From Haloprofundus halophilus (GTDB lineage: Archaea; Halobacteriota; Halobacteria; Halobacteriales; Haloferacaceae): a stretch of DNA of 64,000 nucleotides. Positions 15,237-23,092 of this stretch are shown in pieces (position 1 is the stretch's first letter; every line of letters begins with the position of its first letter). Below the pieces are notes generated by a model. It had not been told where the DNA came from. It worked only from the letters and a program-made list of their open reading frames with translations, and searched no databases. A program made the position numbers and the translations under genes. The DNA is taken from contig NZ_QQRR01000001.1 of the NCBI RefSeq assembly GCF_003439925.1, positions 62,001-126,000 on the forward strand, read 5' to 3'.

Positions 15237-16066
15237 GCACCCCCCGATTCGCCGGCCCCGACGACCTCGGCGACAGCGAACGAACGGCGCTCGAAGCGCT
15301 CCTCTTCCGGATGGCCGACGACGAGTACGTCGCCGCCGAGCGCTACATCGAGTGGCAGATATTCGCGCCGACGCTCGAATCCGACCTCGCGCTCGCCAAC
15401 GTCGCCCAGGACGAGTACGGTCACGCCCGGCTCTGGTACGACCTGCTTCAGGATTTGGGGTACGAAGAGCAGGAACTCATTTGGGAGCGCCCGCCCGAGG
15501 AGTGGACCCACGCGACGCTCGTCGAACTCGAAACTGAACCCGGCAACTGGGCGGACACGATGCTTCGAACCTATCTCTACGACACCGCCGAGCAGCTGCG
15601 CATGGAGGCCGTCGTCGACTCGTCGTACGCGCCGCTCTGCGACCGTGTCGAGAAAGTGCTCGCCGAGGAGTCGTACCACCGCGAGCACGCCCAGAACTGG
15701 TTGGACCGCCTCGCCGACGAGGGGAGCGAGGAGAGTTGCACCCGCGTCCAGACCGCACTTGACCGCCTCTTCCCTCACGCGCTGACACTGTTCGCCGCTG
15801 GTCCTCACGAGGACGACATCGTCGACCTCGGCCTGCGAACCGAGACGCTCGCAGACCTCCGCACAGAGTGGCTCGACATCGTCGTACCGTACCTCGAATC
15901 GCTGGGACTCGACGTGCCCGAACCGGACGAGGTGGCGCGGCCGGAGACGACCGGCCGCGACGGCGACCACACCGACGACTGGTTCGACCTCTACGAGGAG
16001 TTCACCGCGACGTACCGCCAACTCGACTTCGAGAAGCCGACCACGCTCAGAGGTGAGGGCGCGTGA
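15233..16066 (+). CDS. paaC: Phenylacetyl-CoA epoxidase subunit PaaC
   Basis: A 277-residue ferritin-like subunit that pairs with PaaA but lacks a working diiron site in characterised bacteria. Recognisable blocks are LLFRMADDEYVAAERYIEWQ, ANVAQDEYGHARLWYDLL and LAEESYHREHAQNW. DEYGH and EESYHREH keep much of the ligand pattern, so metal binding cannot be excluded from sequence alone. The start is a GTG overlapping the paaB stop, and the stop overlaps the GTG of paaD by 4 bases. Confidence 0.95.
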   Translation: MSTPRFAGPDDLGDSERTALEALLFRMADDEYVAAERYIEWQIFAPTLESDLALANVAQDEYGHARLWYDLLQDLGYEEQELIWERPPEEWTHATLVELETEPGNWADTMLRTYLYDTAEQLRMEAVVDSSYAPLCDRVEKVLAEESYHREHAQNWLDRLADEGSEESCTRVQTALDRLFPHALTLFAAGPHEDDIVDLGLRTETLADLRTEWLDIVVPYLESLGLDVPEPDEVARPETTGRDGDHTDDWFDLYEEFTATYRQLDFEKPTTLRGEGA

Positions 16067-16497
16067 GCACCGACGAGTTCGACGGCGGAGAGTTCGAAGA
16101 GTCGGAGTTCGAGTCGGAGGCGTGCGCCTACACCGACTACTCGTCCGGCGAGGCACACGACGAGTACCCCAAAACCGGCGAGGGAGCGACCGGCACCGAA
16201 CGGAAGGTGTGGGACGCGCTGTACGAGGTCGAGGACCCCGAGATGCCCGTCAGCATCGTCGATTTGGGGCTCATCTACGGCGTCGAGGTCGTCGACGACG
16301 TCGCGCGCGTCGAGATGACGCTGACCTACACCGGCTGTCCGGCGCGCGACATGATTCTCAACGACGTGCGCTGCGCCGCGCTCGCCGCGGGCGTCGCCGA
16401 CGCCGAGGTGACGCTTCGATACTCGCCGCCGTGGAACGTCGAGATGGTGACCGAAGACGGAAAGAGGGACCTGCGGGAGTTCGGGTTGAGCGTCTGA
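16063..16497 (+). CDS. paaD: PaaD, MIP18/DUF59 domain protein (split form)
   Basis: A 144-residue protein with an acidic N-terminal extension of about 45 residues and a DUF59/MIP18 domain: VWDALYEVEDPEMPVSIVDLGLIYGVE, then MTLTYTGCPARDMI and RYSPPWNVEMVTEDGKRDLR. In bacteria PaaD is thought to help mature iron-sulfur centres of the epoxidase system and ends in a zinc-ribbon. Here the protein stops before that ribbon, which appears as the next gene. The cysteine in TGCPARD is conserved in the family. GTG start overlapping paaC. Confidence 0.92.
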   Translation: MSTDEFDGGEFEESEFESEACAYTDYSSGEAHDEYPKTGEGATGTERKVWDALYEVEDPEMPVSIVDLGLIYGVEVVDDVARVEMTLTYTGCPARDMILNDVRCAALAAGVADAEVTLRYSPPWNVEMVTEDGKRDLREFGLSV

Positions 16498-16661
16498 TGC
16501 GCTTCGACCCGAGCACCCGCGGCGACGGCCCCGAAACCGGCGTCGAGTGCCCCTACTGCGAGTCGACGAACACGGTACGCGACCACCCGAAGGGGCCGGG
16601 CCTCTGCCGGTCGATGCACTACTGCGAGGAGTGCGAGCAGCCGTTCGAGCAGTTCGGCTGA
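16497..16661 (+). CDS. Zinc-ribbon partner of PaaD (separate gene)
   Basis: A 54-residue protein whose ATG overlaps the paaD stop by one base (TGATG). It carries CPYCESTNT, then LCRSMHYCEECEQPFEQF. This is the arrangement of the C-terminal zinc ribbon of bacterial PaaD proteins (CPxCGSxxT ... CKALYRCRDCxEPFDYF, from memory). The domain that is fused in bacteria therefore appears as a free polypeptide here. Haloarchaeal annotation sometimes labels this position PaaE, but it has none of the ferredoxin or reductase domains of bacterial PaaE. Confidence 0.85.
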   Translation: MRFDPSTRGDGPETGVECPYCESTNTVRDHPKGPGLCRSMHYCEECEQPFEQFG

Positions 16662-16707
16662 CGCCGGAGTCGTCCCCTTTTAACCCCCGGCGCGTCCACC
16701 TCCGACC

Positions 16708-17550
16708 ATGACCGAAGACGCGTGGTTCGTCGACGTCGACCCCGACGACACCGAGACGGCGGTGTCGCGCATCCGCGAGGGGAGCGCCGACGCGCCCGCC
16801 GACTGGCCCGCCGCCGCCGTCGAGTCGGGGTTCGCCGCCGACGAGGACGAGTACTACGAGAGGCTCCGCGCAGCGAGCATCGAGGCCGCCCGAACCGCCG
16901 CCGCGGAAGCCGAGCGGGCCGACGACAAGCAACTGATGCACGCGGTCCGCGCGATGGACGACGCCGAGCGGACCGCGAACGAACTCGCCGAGCGCCTCGG
17001 CGAGTGGGCCGGGAGCCTCTTCGAGGAGAGCGGTACCGGCGTCGACTACGCTCGCGAACTGGCCGAGCGAGAGCCGCAGGACCTCACGGAGGAGCGCGTC
17101 GTTTCGCTGGCCGGGCGCGTCGCCGAACTGGCCGACGAACGCGACGCGCTCCGGGAGTACGTCGAGCGCCGCGCCCCGGAAGTCGCGCCGAACATGGCCG
17201 AGATGGCCGGACCGGTTCTCACCGCCCGACTCGTTTCGCTGGCGGGCGGACTCGACTCGCTGGCGAAGAAACCTAGCGGGACGGTGCAGGTTCTCGGCGC
17301 GGAGGACGCGCTGTTCGCCCACCTCGCCGGACGCGCGCCGTCGCCGAAACACGGCGTCATCTACGTCCACGAAGCAATCAGGGGAACCCGACCGCAGGAC
17401 CGCGGGTCGGCCGCCCGCGCGCTCGCGGGTAAACTCGTCATCGCGGCGCGCATCGACCACTACAGCGGCGATATGCGGCCGGAGATTCACGACGAACTCC
17501 GCGAGCGAATCGAGGCGATTCGCGCCCGCGCCGAGGAGGGCAACGAATGA
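16708..17550 (+). CDS. nop5: Nop5/Nop56-58 C/D RNP protein
   Basis: A 280-residue archaeal Nop5, the scaffold of box C/D small RNPs that links L7Ae-bound guide RNA to fibrillarin for 2'-O-methylation of rRNA. An acidic N-terminal domain and a coiled-coil region (about 50-150) lead to the Nop domain, with the signature [29 protein letters not shown] (about 190-220). It is shorter than Nop5 of hyperthermophiles, mainly at the C-terminus, as usual in haloarchaea. A TATA-like CCTTTTAAC lies about 29 bases upstream. The stop overlaps the ATG of the fibrillarin gene by 4 bases. Confidence 0.95.
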   Translation: MTEDAWFVDVDPDDTETAVSRIREGSADAPADWPAAAVESGFAADEDEYYERLRAASIEAARTAAAEAERADDKQLMHAVRAMDDAERTANELAERLGEWAGSLFEESGTGVDYARELAEREPQDLTEERVVSLAGRVAELADERDALREYVERRAPEVAPNMAEMAGPVLTARLVSLAGGLDSLAKKPSGTVQVLGAEDALFAHLAGRAPSPKHGVIYVHEAIRGTRPQDRGSAARALAGKLVIAARIDHYSGDMRPEIHDELRERIEAIRARAEEGNE

Positions 17551-18185
17551 GCGACCCGAAACTCCCCGAGGGCGTCGAGCGCCGGACGTTCGACGGTCGC
17601 GAGCGCCTCGCCACGCGGGGCGAGACGGTGTACGGCGAACCGACCGCCGACGGCTGGCGGCTCTGGGACGCCGGGCGTTCGAAGCTCGGCGCGATGCTCG
17701 AACTCGGCGTGGAGACGAACCTCACGGGCGGCGAAACCGTTCTCTATCTCGGCGCGGCGTCGGGCACGACAGTGAGCCACGTCGCCGACTTCGCCGGTCC
17801 GACGTACGCCGTCGAGTTCGCCCCCCGGACGGTCCGCGACCTCGTCGGCGTCGCCGAAGACCGAGACAATCTGTTTCCGCTGCTGAAAGACGCTCGAAAG
17901 CCCGAGGCGTACGCGCACGTCGTCGAATCGGACCTCGACGTGCTCGTGCAGGACGTGGCGACGCGCGGGCAGGCCGACGTCGCGGTCCGCAATCGCCGGT
18001 TCCTCGCCGACGACGGGAGACTGCTCATGGCGGTCAAAGCTCGGAGCGAGGACGTGACGAGCGACCCGGACGACGTGTTCGAGGGCGTCGTCTCCCGACT
18101 CGACGACGCCTACGAGCTACTGGAGACGAAGCGTCTCGACCGCTTCCACAGCGACCACCTCGGCATCGTCGCCCGGCCACGGTAA
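17547..18185 (+). CDS. flpA: Fibrillarin-like rRNA/tRNA 2'-O-methyltransferase
   Basis: A 212-residue fibrillarin, the SAM-dependent methyltransferase of box C/D RNPs. The SAM-binding motif is [18 protein letters not shown] (about 65-82), followed by [14 protein letters not shown], the fibrillarin signature around the second acidic residue. [11 protein letters not shown] and [11 protein letters not shown]-like segments come next, and the catalytic-core [11 protein letters not shown]. The N-terminal [16 protein letters not shown] matches archaeal members. It forms an operon with nop5, as in nearly all archaea. Confidence 0.96.
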   Translation: MSDPKLPEGVERRTFDGRERLATRGETVYGEPTADGWRLWDAGRSKLGAMLELGVETNLTGGETVLYLGAASGTTVSHVADFAGPTYAVEFAPRTVRDLVGVAEDRDNLFPLLKDARKPEAYAHVVESDLDVLVQDVATRGQADVAVRNRRFLADDGRLLMAVKARSEDVTSDPDDVFEGVVSRLDDAYELLETKRLDRFHSDHLGIVARPR

Positions 18186-18227
18186 CGCGGATACACCGAG
18201 CGCGCCCCCGGCGGCTGGACGAATCGC

Positions 18228-18248
18228 CCGCACACCCGGTGTGTGCGG
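18228..18248 (+). terminator. Hairpin after flpA
   Basis: CCGCACAC-CCGGT-GTGTGCGG, a perfect 8-bp stem with a 5-base loop, 43 bases after the fibrillarin stop and just before the gshA promoter. No T-run follows. It may separate the two transcription units or act on gshA. Confidence 0.4.
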
Positions 18249-18292
18249 CCGACTTCACGAACTATTTACTTCGAGGTTCCGAAAGGCGGGCA

Positions 18293-19369
18293 ATGGAGGA
18301 GTTGGGCACGCGCGAGGCGTTCGACCGGATGGGAACCCTCGGCATCGAAGAGGAGTTTTTCATCGTCGACGACGCCGGGCGTCCCACGTCGGGTATCGAC
18401 GAGTTGGTGTACGGCGACGACCCGCCCGAACTGCTCGAAGACCGAATCGACCACGAACTGTTCCAGTTCACCATCGAGACGCAGACGCCGCTCATCGAAC
18501 GACCCTCTGCGGCGAGCGATGCGCTCCACTCGGTTCGGAAGGCGCTCGCCGACCACGCCGAGACGCACGGTTTCGGCGTCGCCGCCGCGGGTCTCCACCC
18601 GGCGGCGAAGTGGCGCGAACTCGACCACGCGCAGAAACCGCGCTACCGCGCGCAACTCGACCGCATCCAGTACCCGCAGCACCGAAACACGACCGCGGGA
18701 CTGCACGTCCACGTGGGCGTCGACGACGCCGACAAGGCCGTCTGGGTCGCGAACGAGCTCCGCTGGTATCTCCCGCTCTTGCTGGCGCTGTCGGCGAACT
18801 CGCCGTTCTGGGACGGCTTCGACACCGGTCTCGCCTCGGCGCGGGCGAAGATATTCGAGGGGCTGCCGAACACGGGGATGCCCACCCGATTCTCGGATTT
18901 CGAGTCGTACGCGCGCTTCGAGCGCCGGATGGTCGAGACGGGGTCGATAAACGACAGAGGGGAACTCTGGCACGACGTCCGCCCTCACACCGGCCACGGA
19001 ACCGTCGAAGTCCGGACGCCAGACGCCCAGCGCGACCCAGACGTGGTGCTGGCGTTCGCCGAGTTCGTCCACGCGCTCGTCGTCGACCTCGCGGAACGGT
19101 TCGAGGACGGCGAGTCGGGGACCGACATCCGCCGCGAACTCCTCGACGAGAACAAGTGGCGAGCGATGCGACACGGCCACGACGCCTCGTTCGTCGACAC
19201 GGACACCGAATCGGTCGTCGACCTCGGGACGGCCGTCGACCGCGCCTGCGACAGACTCGGCGTCTCCGGACTGCGTTCGGTGCTCGACGACGAGAGCGGT
19301 GCGACCCGGCAGCGGCGCATCCTCGACGAGGGAGGCATGGACGCGCTCTGTGCGTCGTTGCTCATCTGA
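18293..19369 (+). CDS. gshA: Glutamate-cysteine ligase GshA (GCS2 family)
   Basis: A 358-residue ligase of the GCS2 family. In haloarchaea, which use gamma-glutamylcysteine rather than glutathione as the main low-molecular thiol, the family member GshA makes that dipeptide. Motifs: the ATP-grasp-like entry [12 protein letters not shown] (about 14-25), [22 protein letters not shown] and [11 protein letters not shown], then the C-terminal [10 protein letters not shown]. The ATG at 18293 was chosen because a TATA-like stretch (AACTATTTAC near 18259-18268) lies about 28 bases upstream; the longer frame would start inside the preceding hairpin region. YbdK-like carboxylate-amine ligase is the alternative name. 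Confidence 0.9.
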   Translation: MEELGTREAFDRMGTLGIEEEFFIVDDAGRPTSGIDELVYGDDPPELLEDRIDHELFQFTIETQTPLIERPSAASDALHSVRKALADHAETHGFGVAAAGLHPAAKWRELDHAQKPRYRAQLDRIQYPQHRNTTAGLHVHVGVDDADKAVWVANELRWYLPLLLALSANSPFWDGFDTGLASARAKIFEGLPNTGMPTRFSDFESYARFERRMVETGSINDRGELWHDVRPHTGHGTVEVRTPDAQRDPDVVLAFAEFVHALVVDLAERFEDGESGTDIRRELLDENKWRAMRHGHDASFVDTDTESVVDLGTAVDRACDRLGVSGLRSVLDDESGATRQRRILDEGGMDALCASLLI

Positions 19370-19444
19370 GTCGGCCGTTCCCGCTCCGACCGGAGCGGCC
19401 AAACGCCTTTTCTGACTGTAGTTCCGACCTTCGACCCGAAACAT

Positions 19445-19978
19445 ATGTCTGCCGAGGAGACCCCCGAAGACGCACGCACCGACGAGCGAACGGCTGAGGA
19501 GGACGAACAGCCGACGACTCGGGCGCGACTCGGCGACGGCTCGGGCCGTGCCGCTACCGAGTTCGACCAGAGCGTCGTCGACTTGTTGGCCTGGGTGCTC
19601 GACACCGAGACGCGAGCGCGCATCTACGTCTACCTCCGTCAACACCCAGAGAGCACGAGCGACGAGGTCGCCGGGGGGACGGGACTGTACCCGAGCACCG
19701 TTCGGGAGGCGCTTGCGGAACTCCACGACGAACAACGAGTGACGAGACAGAAACGCGAGAGCTCCGGCGCGGGCAACAACCCCTACGAGTACGAGGCCAT
19801 CCCGCCGAGCGATCTGGTTCGGAGCGTCGCCGGACAGGTGCAGTCGGAGTTGAACACCGTGTTCAACCTCGATTCGAGACTCCGCGCCGACGGCGAAGAG
19901 CCTCCCGAGTCGACCCCGGTCACCATCACCGTCGACGACGACGCAGACGAGAACGCAGACGACGCCGTCGACGACTAA
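19445..19978 (+). CDS. Winged-helix transcriptional regulator (TrmB/ArsR-like)
   Basis: A 177-residue regulator with a 38-residue acidic disordered N-terminus. A winged helix-turn-helix covers about 45-105: LLAWVLDTETRARIYVYLRQ, then STSDEVAGGTGLYPSTVREAL as the recognition part, and a wing ending in NPYEYEAI. The C-terminal part is a short helix plus a very acidic tail with many Asp. No effector domain is visible, so it may respond through dimerisation or a partner. It is on the same strand as gshA and coaD with gaps of 75 and 51 bases. Targets are unknown. Confidence 0.8.
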   Translation: MSAEETPEDARTDERTAEEDEQPTTRARLGDGSGRAATEFDQSVVDLLAWVLDTETRARIYVYLRQHPESTSDEVAGGTGLYPSTVREALAELHDEQRVTRQKRESSGAGNNPYEYEAIPPSDLVRSVAGQVQSELNTVFNLDSRLRADGEEPPESTPVTITVDDDADENADDAVDD

Positions 19979-20029
19979 CAGTCCGACGAAGCCGACCTTT
20001 TTAAGTGAGCAGGCGCCGACACGCAGATT

Positions 20030-20524
20030 ATGCACGTCGCGCTCGGTGGCACGTTCGACCCGGTTCACGACGGCCACCGCGCCCTGTTCGAGCGCGCGTT
20101 CGAGATCGGCGACCTCACCGTCGGACTCACCTCCGACGAACTCGCCCCGAAAACCCGACACGTCGAGCGGTACGTCCGCTCGTTCGAGGACCGAAAGCGG
20201 GACCTGGTCGCCGAACTCGAACCGATGGCCGCCGAGTACGACCGCGAGTTCGAGGTCCGGGAGCTGTCGGAGCCGACCGGTATCGCCACCGAACCCGGTT
20301 TCGACGTTCTCATCGTCTCCCCCGAGACCGAACGCGGCGGCGAGAAGGTCAACGAAATCCGCGAAGAACGGGGTCTCGACCCGCTCGAAATCGAAGTCGT
20401 CGGCCACGTGGCCGCCGAGGACGGCGAGCGCATCTCCTCGACGCGCATCGTCTCGGGCGAAATCGACCGCCACGGAAACCTCACGCCCGAGCGCGAGGGC
20501 CGCGGTAAGACGCCGCCGGAGTAG
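20030..20524 (+). CDS. coaD: Archaeal phosphopantetheine adenylyltransferase
   Basis: A 164-residue nucleotidyltransferase that converts 4'-phosphopantetheine to dephospho-CoA. The family signature GGTFDPVHDGHRALFERAF (6-24) contains the T/HxGH nucleotide-binding site, and ISSTRIVSGEIDRHG near the C-terminus is the second conserved motif (ISST.I). It is the archaeal type, unlike bacterial CoaD in length and ending. A TATA-like CTTTTTAAG about 28 bases upstream fits a leaderless ATG at 20030. Convergent with the TFB-like gene, with 5 bases between the stops. Confidence 0.93.
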   Translation: MHVALGGTFDPVHDGHRALFERAFEIGDLTVGLTSDELAPKTRHVERYVRSFEDRKRDLVAELEPMAAEYDREFEVRELSEPTGIATEPGFDVLIVSPETERGGEKVNEIREERGLDPLEIEVVGHVAAEDGERISSTRIVSGEIDRHGNLTPEREGRGKTPPE

Positions 20525-20529
20525 TTAAC

Positions 20530-20838
20530 TCACCACGACGGCGGGCGGAATCCGGCGTCCTCCAAGATGTTCTTCCAGCGTTTCTGTATCGAGAGTCGAG
20601 TCACGTCCATCGCGTCGGCGACGGCGGTCTGCGAGCGTTCCTCGCCAGCGATGAGCGCGCCGGCGTAGAGGCTGGCGGCGGCCGTCGCGGGCTTCGAACG
20701 GTCCTCGTCGGGGACGTGAGTGAGAAACAGGTCAGTCGCGTTCGACCGCGACTCCGAGCCGAGTTCGAGGCTGTCGGCCGCCCGTTCGAGTTGGGTGAGC
20801 CACTCCTCGTTGTCGACGCGGTCCCGTGCGCGGTACAT
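20530..20838 (-). CDS. TFB-related protein with a single cyclin repeat
   Basis: A 102-residue protein made essentially of one TFB cyclin repeat. Segments ATAAASLYAGALIAGEERSQ and VADAMDVTRLSIQKRWKNIL match the last helices of the second TFB repeat, including its helix-turn-helix. The zinc ribbon, B-reader and first repeat are absent. It could be a stand-alone regulator that reads BRE-like DNA or competes with TFB, or a domain remnant kept for another role. The ATG at 20838 is favoured by a TATA-like box about 28 bases upstream (20861-20870). Similar short TFB-family proteins occur in other haloarchaea. Confidence 0.75.
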   Translation of the reverse strand: MYRARDRVDNEEWLTQLERAADSLELGSESRSNATDLFLTHVPDEDRSKPATAAASLYAGALIAGEERSQTAVADAMDVTRLSIQKRWKNILEDAGFRPPSW

Positions 20839-20860
20839 GCCCTCCCGTTCTCTCTCGGCG

Positions 20861-20870
20861 GCTATAAACT
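20861..20870 (-). promoter_or_regulatory. TATA box of the TFB-like gene
   Basis: AGTTTATAGC on the minus strand, centred about 28 bases from the ATG at 20838. It decides the start. Confidence 0.55.
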
Positions 20871-20932
20871 GACCGCGTGAGGATGCTCGGGAACGACAGC
20901 TACTTACTGCACTTTCCAGTAGTGGAGGGTGC

Positions 20933-21016
20933 GCGTGGGTAGCCAAGCCAGGAAACGGCGCAGCGCTTAGGACGCTGTCTCGTAGGAGTCCGCCGGTTCA
21001 AATCCGGTCCCACGCA
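20933..21016 (+). tRNA. tRNA-Leu (anticodon UAG)
   Basis: An 84-base class II tRNA. The acceptor stem GCGTGGG (20933-20939) pairs with CCCACGC (21009-21015), with discriminator A at 21016. The anticodon stem CAGCG/CGCTG encloses the loop CTTAGGA, giving anticodon TAG. A long variable arm (TCTCGTAGGAGT region) and a T-arm with GGTTCAAATCC are present. CCA is not encoded. The anticodon reads CUN leucine codons. It is divergent from the TFB-like gene. Confidence 0.95.
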
Positions 21017-21060
21017 TTTTCCGACTCAACCGCAGGGAGAGTCGTGAAAATCGTTCAGAG

Positions 21061-21120
21061 CGGATTTGAGCCCAGAGGACGAGCGAAGCGAAGTCCTCGC
21101 GGTTCAAATCCGGTCCCACG
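21061..21120 (+). repeat. Duplicated tRNA-Leu 3' fragment in a large hairpin
   Basis: The 21 bases at 21100-21120 are identical to 20994-21014, the T-arm and acceptor 3' strand of tRNA-Leu. This looks like an attachment-site remnant from integration at the tRNA 3' end, although only 85 bases separate the copies. The fragment also folds back: CGGATTTGA (21061-21069) pairs with TCAAATCCG (21104-21112), and GAGGAC (21075-21080) pairs with GTCCTC (21093-21098). The result is a two-tier stem-loop. Confidence 0.75.
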
Positions 21121-21469
21121 GATTACGACCTTTTGCGCTGCGGGCCGCCTCCGGCGCTCGGTGAACGGCTTCGCTCGGGTTCTCCGAACCGCTCGCTCGC
21201 CGACGACAACGAGATGTCGCCCACCTCTCAGCTTCCGTTACGCACCCTCTGTGACGGTGACAGAGGTAAGCTAGTTCACCCTACTTCAGTTCGTCCACGC
21301 CCGCCTCGGTTCTCCTCAACCCCCACCAAATACTGTCTCTCGTGTGCCATTACTGCGCTTTCGACAATCGGCCCAGTGTTCGATTCGCTCACCACAAAAA
21401 ATCAAACACTCTTATTTCGTGATGTATGATGTCACGAATCGCCAAACGGCGTTAGGCACGCGCCACAAC
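21121..21469. other. Non-coding region between the tRNA fragment and dacZ
   Basis: No credible gene. GC is below the window average, as expected for remnant or foreign DNA at a tRNA 3' end. Two symmetric elements are visible. A 7-bp stem CCTCTGT/ACAGAGG lies at 21246-21266. An inverted repeat TTCGTGA-(9)-TCACGAA lies at 21416-21438, 32 bases upstream of the dacZ TATA box, where an operator could be. Confidence 0.5.
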
Positions 21470-21478
21470 TTCTATAGG
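21470..21478 (+). promoter_or_regulatory. TATA box of dacZ
   Basis: TTCTATAGG-type box ending about 24 bases before the ATG at 21502. It indicates a leaderless dacZ transcript. Confidence 0.5.
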
Positions 21479-21501
21479 CACTCCTTGAGAGGTATCGGTC
21501 A

Positions 21502-22311
21502 ATGTCAATGCTGGCTGACTTCTTGAACGACCTCGTCGCCGACGTGGACGGACTGTTTCTGTTCTCCCCGAGCAGTTCGTTCTACGAACGGTTCGAGAGC
21601 GTCGAGACGGGTCTCGTGGTCGTCGCACCGCAGAACAACGTCGGTGCCGACCAGTTCGTCGAACTCCCCCTGGAGTTCGAGAACGTCCGCGACCGCGTTC
21701 GATTCGGCATCGAGGGCGCGATGGACGAGGACCTCGTCGACGCCGGCGACGCCATCGCCTGTGCCATCGGGACGTTCGGCGACGACACCGACACCCTGCT
21801 TCGGGTCCGCGCCGACGAGAAGATGCACTCGGGGATGTACGACCTGTTCACCAACTCCCGTGCGGACCCGAGCGTCATCCGCGACGTGTTCGAGGTCGCC
21901 ATCGAACTCGGGAAGAAGGGACAGAAAGGCAGTCCCGTCGGCGCGCTGTTCGTCGTCGGCGACGCCGGGAAAGTGATGAACAAGTCGCGTCCGCTGAGCT
22001 ACAACCCCTTCGAGAAGAGCCACGTCCACGTCGGCGACCCCATCGTCAACGTGATGCTCAAGGAGTTCTCGCGGCTCGACGGCGCGTTCGTCATCTCCGA
22101 CTCGGGGAAGATCGTCTCGGCGTACCGCTATCTCGAACCCGGCGCGGAGGGCGTCGACATCCCGAAGGGACTCGGTGCGCGCCACATGGCCGGTGGCGCG
22201 ATAACCCGCGACACGAACGCGACGGCCATCGTGCTCTCGGAGTCGGACGGTCTCGTCCGAGCGTTCAAGGGCGGACGGTTGATACTCGAACTCGACCCGG
22301 AGGATTACTGA
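21502..22311 (+). CDS. dacZ: Diadenylate cyclase (c-di-AMP synthase)
   Basis: A 269-residue archaeal diadenylate cyclase that makes c-di-AMP from two ATP. The N-terminal 120 residues are a separate domain. The C-terminal DAC domain contains the conserved catalytic LDGAFVISDSGKIVSAY (about 192-208) and the GLGARHMAGGAITRDTNATAI block (about 221-241), which corresponds to the RHR substrate-binding motif of DisA/CdaA enzymes with Arg-His-Met here. In Haloferax volcanii dacZ is essential and affects osmotic behaviour. The stop is 1 base from the start of an MscS-type channel gene, so the two are co-transcribed. Confidence 0.92.
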   Translation: MSMLADFLNDLVADVDGLFLFSPSSSFYERFESVETGLVVVAPQNNVGADQFVELPLEFENVRDRVRFGIEGAMDEDLVDAGDAIACAIGTFGDDTDTLLRVRADEKMHSGMYDLFTNSRADPSVIRDVFEVAIELGKKGQKGSPVGALFVVGDAGKVMNKSRPLSYNPFEKSHVHVGDPIVNVMLKEFSRLDGAFVISDSGKIVSAYRYLEPGAEGVDIPKGLGARHMAGGAITRDTNATAIVLSESDGLVRAFKGGRLILELDPEDY

Positions 22312-22312
22312 G

Positions 22313-23092
22313 ATGCAGGCGCAGCTGGGACAGCTCTACGACGCGGTGCCGCCGCGCATCTGGCTCTCCCTCGGCGTCCTCGCCCTCGGTGTCATGCTGA
22401 GCATCATCGTCGGCGCGGTCAACCGCCGACTGCTCGAACGAGCGGGGTTGGCCGGCGTCATCGAGGGCACCGGCTTCGAGCGCCTCGCGCAGGGTCTCGG
22501 CACCTCTACCATCGCTATCGTTGCCCAACTCAGCACGTACTTTCTCATCGGTCTCACCATCGTCGTCGCGCTCACCGTCGCCGACGTCGGCTACACCGAC
22601 ACCTTCTGGACGCGCCTCGTCGCGTTCCTCCCGCGGCTGTTCGTCGCGTTGCTCATCCTCATCGGCGGCATCCTCATCGGCGACAAAGTCGAGCTGCTCG
22701 TCGCCGAGCGCCTCCGCGGCGTCAAACTCCCGGAGATCGGTCTCATCCCGACGCTGGCGAAGTACAGCGTGTTCTATCTCGCCATCCTCGTCGCGCTCAG
22801 CCAGGTGAACATCAACACGCTCGCACTCGTCGTCCTTCTCGGCGCGTACGCGTTCGCGCTCGTTGTCTTCACGTCGCTCGCCTTCAAGGACATGCTCTCG
22901 TCGGCCGCAGCGGGCATCTACCTGCTGTTGAACCAGCCGTACACTATCGGCGACGAGGTCCGACTCGGCGAGCAGTCCGGCATCGTCCAAGAAGTCGATA
23001 TGCTCGTCACGCGCGTCGAAACCGACAACCGCGAGTACATCATCCCCAACCGCACCGTCTTCGACGAAGGTATCGTCCGCGTCTACGACTGA
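22313..23092 (+). CDS. MscS-family mechanosensitive channel
   Basis: A 259-residue small-conductance channel. Four or so membrane helices lie within residues 13-195; the pore-lining helix region reads VVLLGAYAFALVVFTSLAFKDMLSSAAAGIYLLL. The beta domain follows with YTIGDEVRLGEQSGIVQEVDMLVTRVET and the YIIPNRTVF motif diagnostic of MscS. The C-terminal alpha-beta vestibule domain of E. coli MscS is missing, so this is a short form. Directly downstream of dacZ with 1 base between, suggesting that osmotic release and c-di-AMP level are coordinated. Its 3' end overlaps the convergent acyltransferase gene by 10 bases. Confidence 0.9.
   Translation: MQAQLGQLYDAVPPRIWLSLGVLALGVMLSIIVGAVNRRLLERAGLAGVIEGTGFERLAQGLGTSTIAIVAQLSTYFLIGLTIVVALTVADVGYTDTFWTRLVAFLPRLFVALLILIGGILIGDKVELLVAERLRGVKLPEIGLIPTLAKYSVFYLAILVALSQVNINTLALVVLLGAYAFALVVFTSLAFKDMLSSAAAGIYLLLNQPYTIGDEVRLGEQSGIVQEVDMLVTRVETDNREYIIPNRTVFDEGIVRVYD

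Noticed and set aside
18266-20473. A 735-codon open frame on the minus strand
   Set aside because: It is antisense to gshA, the wHTH regulator and coaD, which all have clear family motifs. Long antisense frames are expected from high-GC codon bias.
20994-21120. Integrated element bounded by att sites at tRNA-Leu
   Set aside because: The repeat copies are only 85 bases apart, so nothing is integrated between them now. I keep it only as a remnant.
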